From Bacteroidota bacterium (GTDB lineage: Bacteria > Bacteroidota > Bacteroidia > Chitinophagales > Chitinophagaceae), in assembly GCA_016183765.1 (NCBI GenBank), contig JACPEA010000008.1:98962-162961 (forward strand): a stretch of DNA of 64,000 nt, read 5' to 3'. Positions 63,777 through 64,000 of the stretch are shown piece after piece. The notes under the pieces were generated by a model. That model was not told where the DNA came from, did no database searches, and saw only the letters and a list, made by a program, of their open reading frames with translations. Each line of letters starts with the position of its first letter. The stretch's first letter is position 1. A program made the position numbers and the translations under genes.

Positions 63777-64000
63777 TTAAGCCAATTGGTATTCGGCCAG
63801 GTTCATGAAATATTTTAACAGGTCGCGCAGGCGGTTTTTGATCGTGGTGGTATTCGATGTATTACCGGGATTACTGATGAATACGTTCCAGGCATCCGTC
63901 CAGTAATGGTCCGACGACTGCCCGCCCAACAGGATATCAGTCTTCAACTGCGTTTTGGATGCGGCAGAAAGATCGATCCGGAAGAGGATCTTCAGGATAT
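63777..64000 (-). CDS. DUF1800 family protein, 3' part
   Basis: The frame runs off the window edge; only the last 74 codons are present. The sequence has LKTDILLGGQSSDHYWTDAWNVF (with a Trp-rich patch) and ends in LLKYFMNLAEYQLA, characteristic of the DUF1800 C-terminus. Function is unknown. Its stop is 10 nt before the DUF1501 start, a common operon pair in Bacteroidota. Confidence 0.85.
   Translation of the reverse strand, partial: ILKILFRIDLSAASKTQLKTDILLGGQSSDHYWTDAWNVFISNPGNTSNTTTIKNRLRDLLKYFMNLAEYQLA

Overview
The window is a chromosomal stretch of a Bacteroidota bacterium, most likely Chitinophagales/Chitinophagaceae. The evidence is Bacteroidetes-type -7 promoter boxes (TAnnTTTG) close to start codons with little Shine-Dalgarno signal, Bacteroidota-restricted families (DUF3098, DUF4783), TonB-dependent receptors, a type IX secretion (T9SS) sorting tail, and gene orders such as ftsX-DUF3098-uppP and pheT-zapB-like-zapA-rny. 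The content is almost all housekeeping. I saw no tRNA, rRNA, insertion sequence, prophage or CRISPR array.

Layout. 1-6.5 kb: 3' end of ftsX, DUF3098, uppP, a UMF1-type MFS transporter, an MBL hydrolase, a small zinc-ribbon membrane protein, then a reverse DUF3108/flippase-like pair. 6.7-12.5 kb: ruvC, HIT, greA, a 2-hydroxyacid dehydrogenase, rsmA, pdxA, an aldose-1-epimerase-like protein. 12.5-22.2 kb (reverse): an ABC-2 transporter with a LolA-like protein, the ATP synthase genes atpB-E-F-H-A (no atpG here), a nucleotidyltransferase pair and an ABC exporter. 22.4-27.9 kb (forward): the (p)ppGpp synthetase/hydrolase, purA, a highly charged disordered protein, pabB. 27.9-36.7 kb (reverse): lytic transglycosylase, gatA, tatA, rplS, a four-helix-bundle protein, rny, zapA, a coiled-coil protein, pheT. 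37.2-44.9 kb (forward): dnaB, rsmE, an L,D-transpeptidase, an acetyltransferase, dnaX, a CDGSH protein. 45-50.2 kb: SUI1-like factor, nadC, DUF4783, gpmI, a haem-binding protein, engB, a YkuK-like protein. 50.4-56.8 kb: glycosyltransferases, a methyltransferase, an ABC exporter, DUF2721. 57-64 kb: two convergent paralogous TonB-dependent receptors, a small Cys/His protein, and a DUF1501/DUF1800 pair.

The most striking unexplained structure is a class of intergenic inverted repeats. Their arms are built from degenerate tandem words, mostly 7-9 nt long. The word differs from site to site (GTGAGTA, GTTTGTG, GTTAAAAGG, AATTAAG, AATTTGAG, TACGAAG, GAGCTTT), but the architecture is the same. There are about twelve sites here. 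One pair of arms flanks a four-helix-bundle gene, a family known from hairpin-bounded 23S rRNA intervening sequences and, as Avd, from diversity-generating retroelements.

Other points: four DnaA-box-like 9-mers spaced 21-22 bp upstream of dnaB; a palindromic operator-like site over the -7 box of a TonB receptor; a 16-bp perfect inverted repeat that buries an internal ATG of pabB; and two genes with no conventional start codon (a family 2 glycosyltransferase and the small receptor-associated protein). All functions are inferred from sequence motifs and remembered family knowledge; no searches were run.
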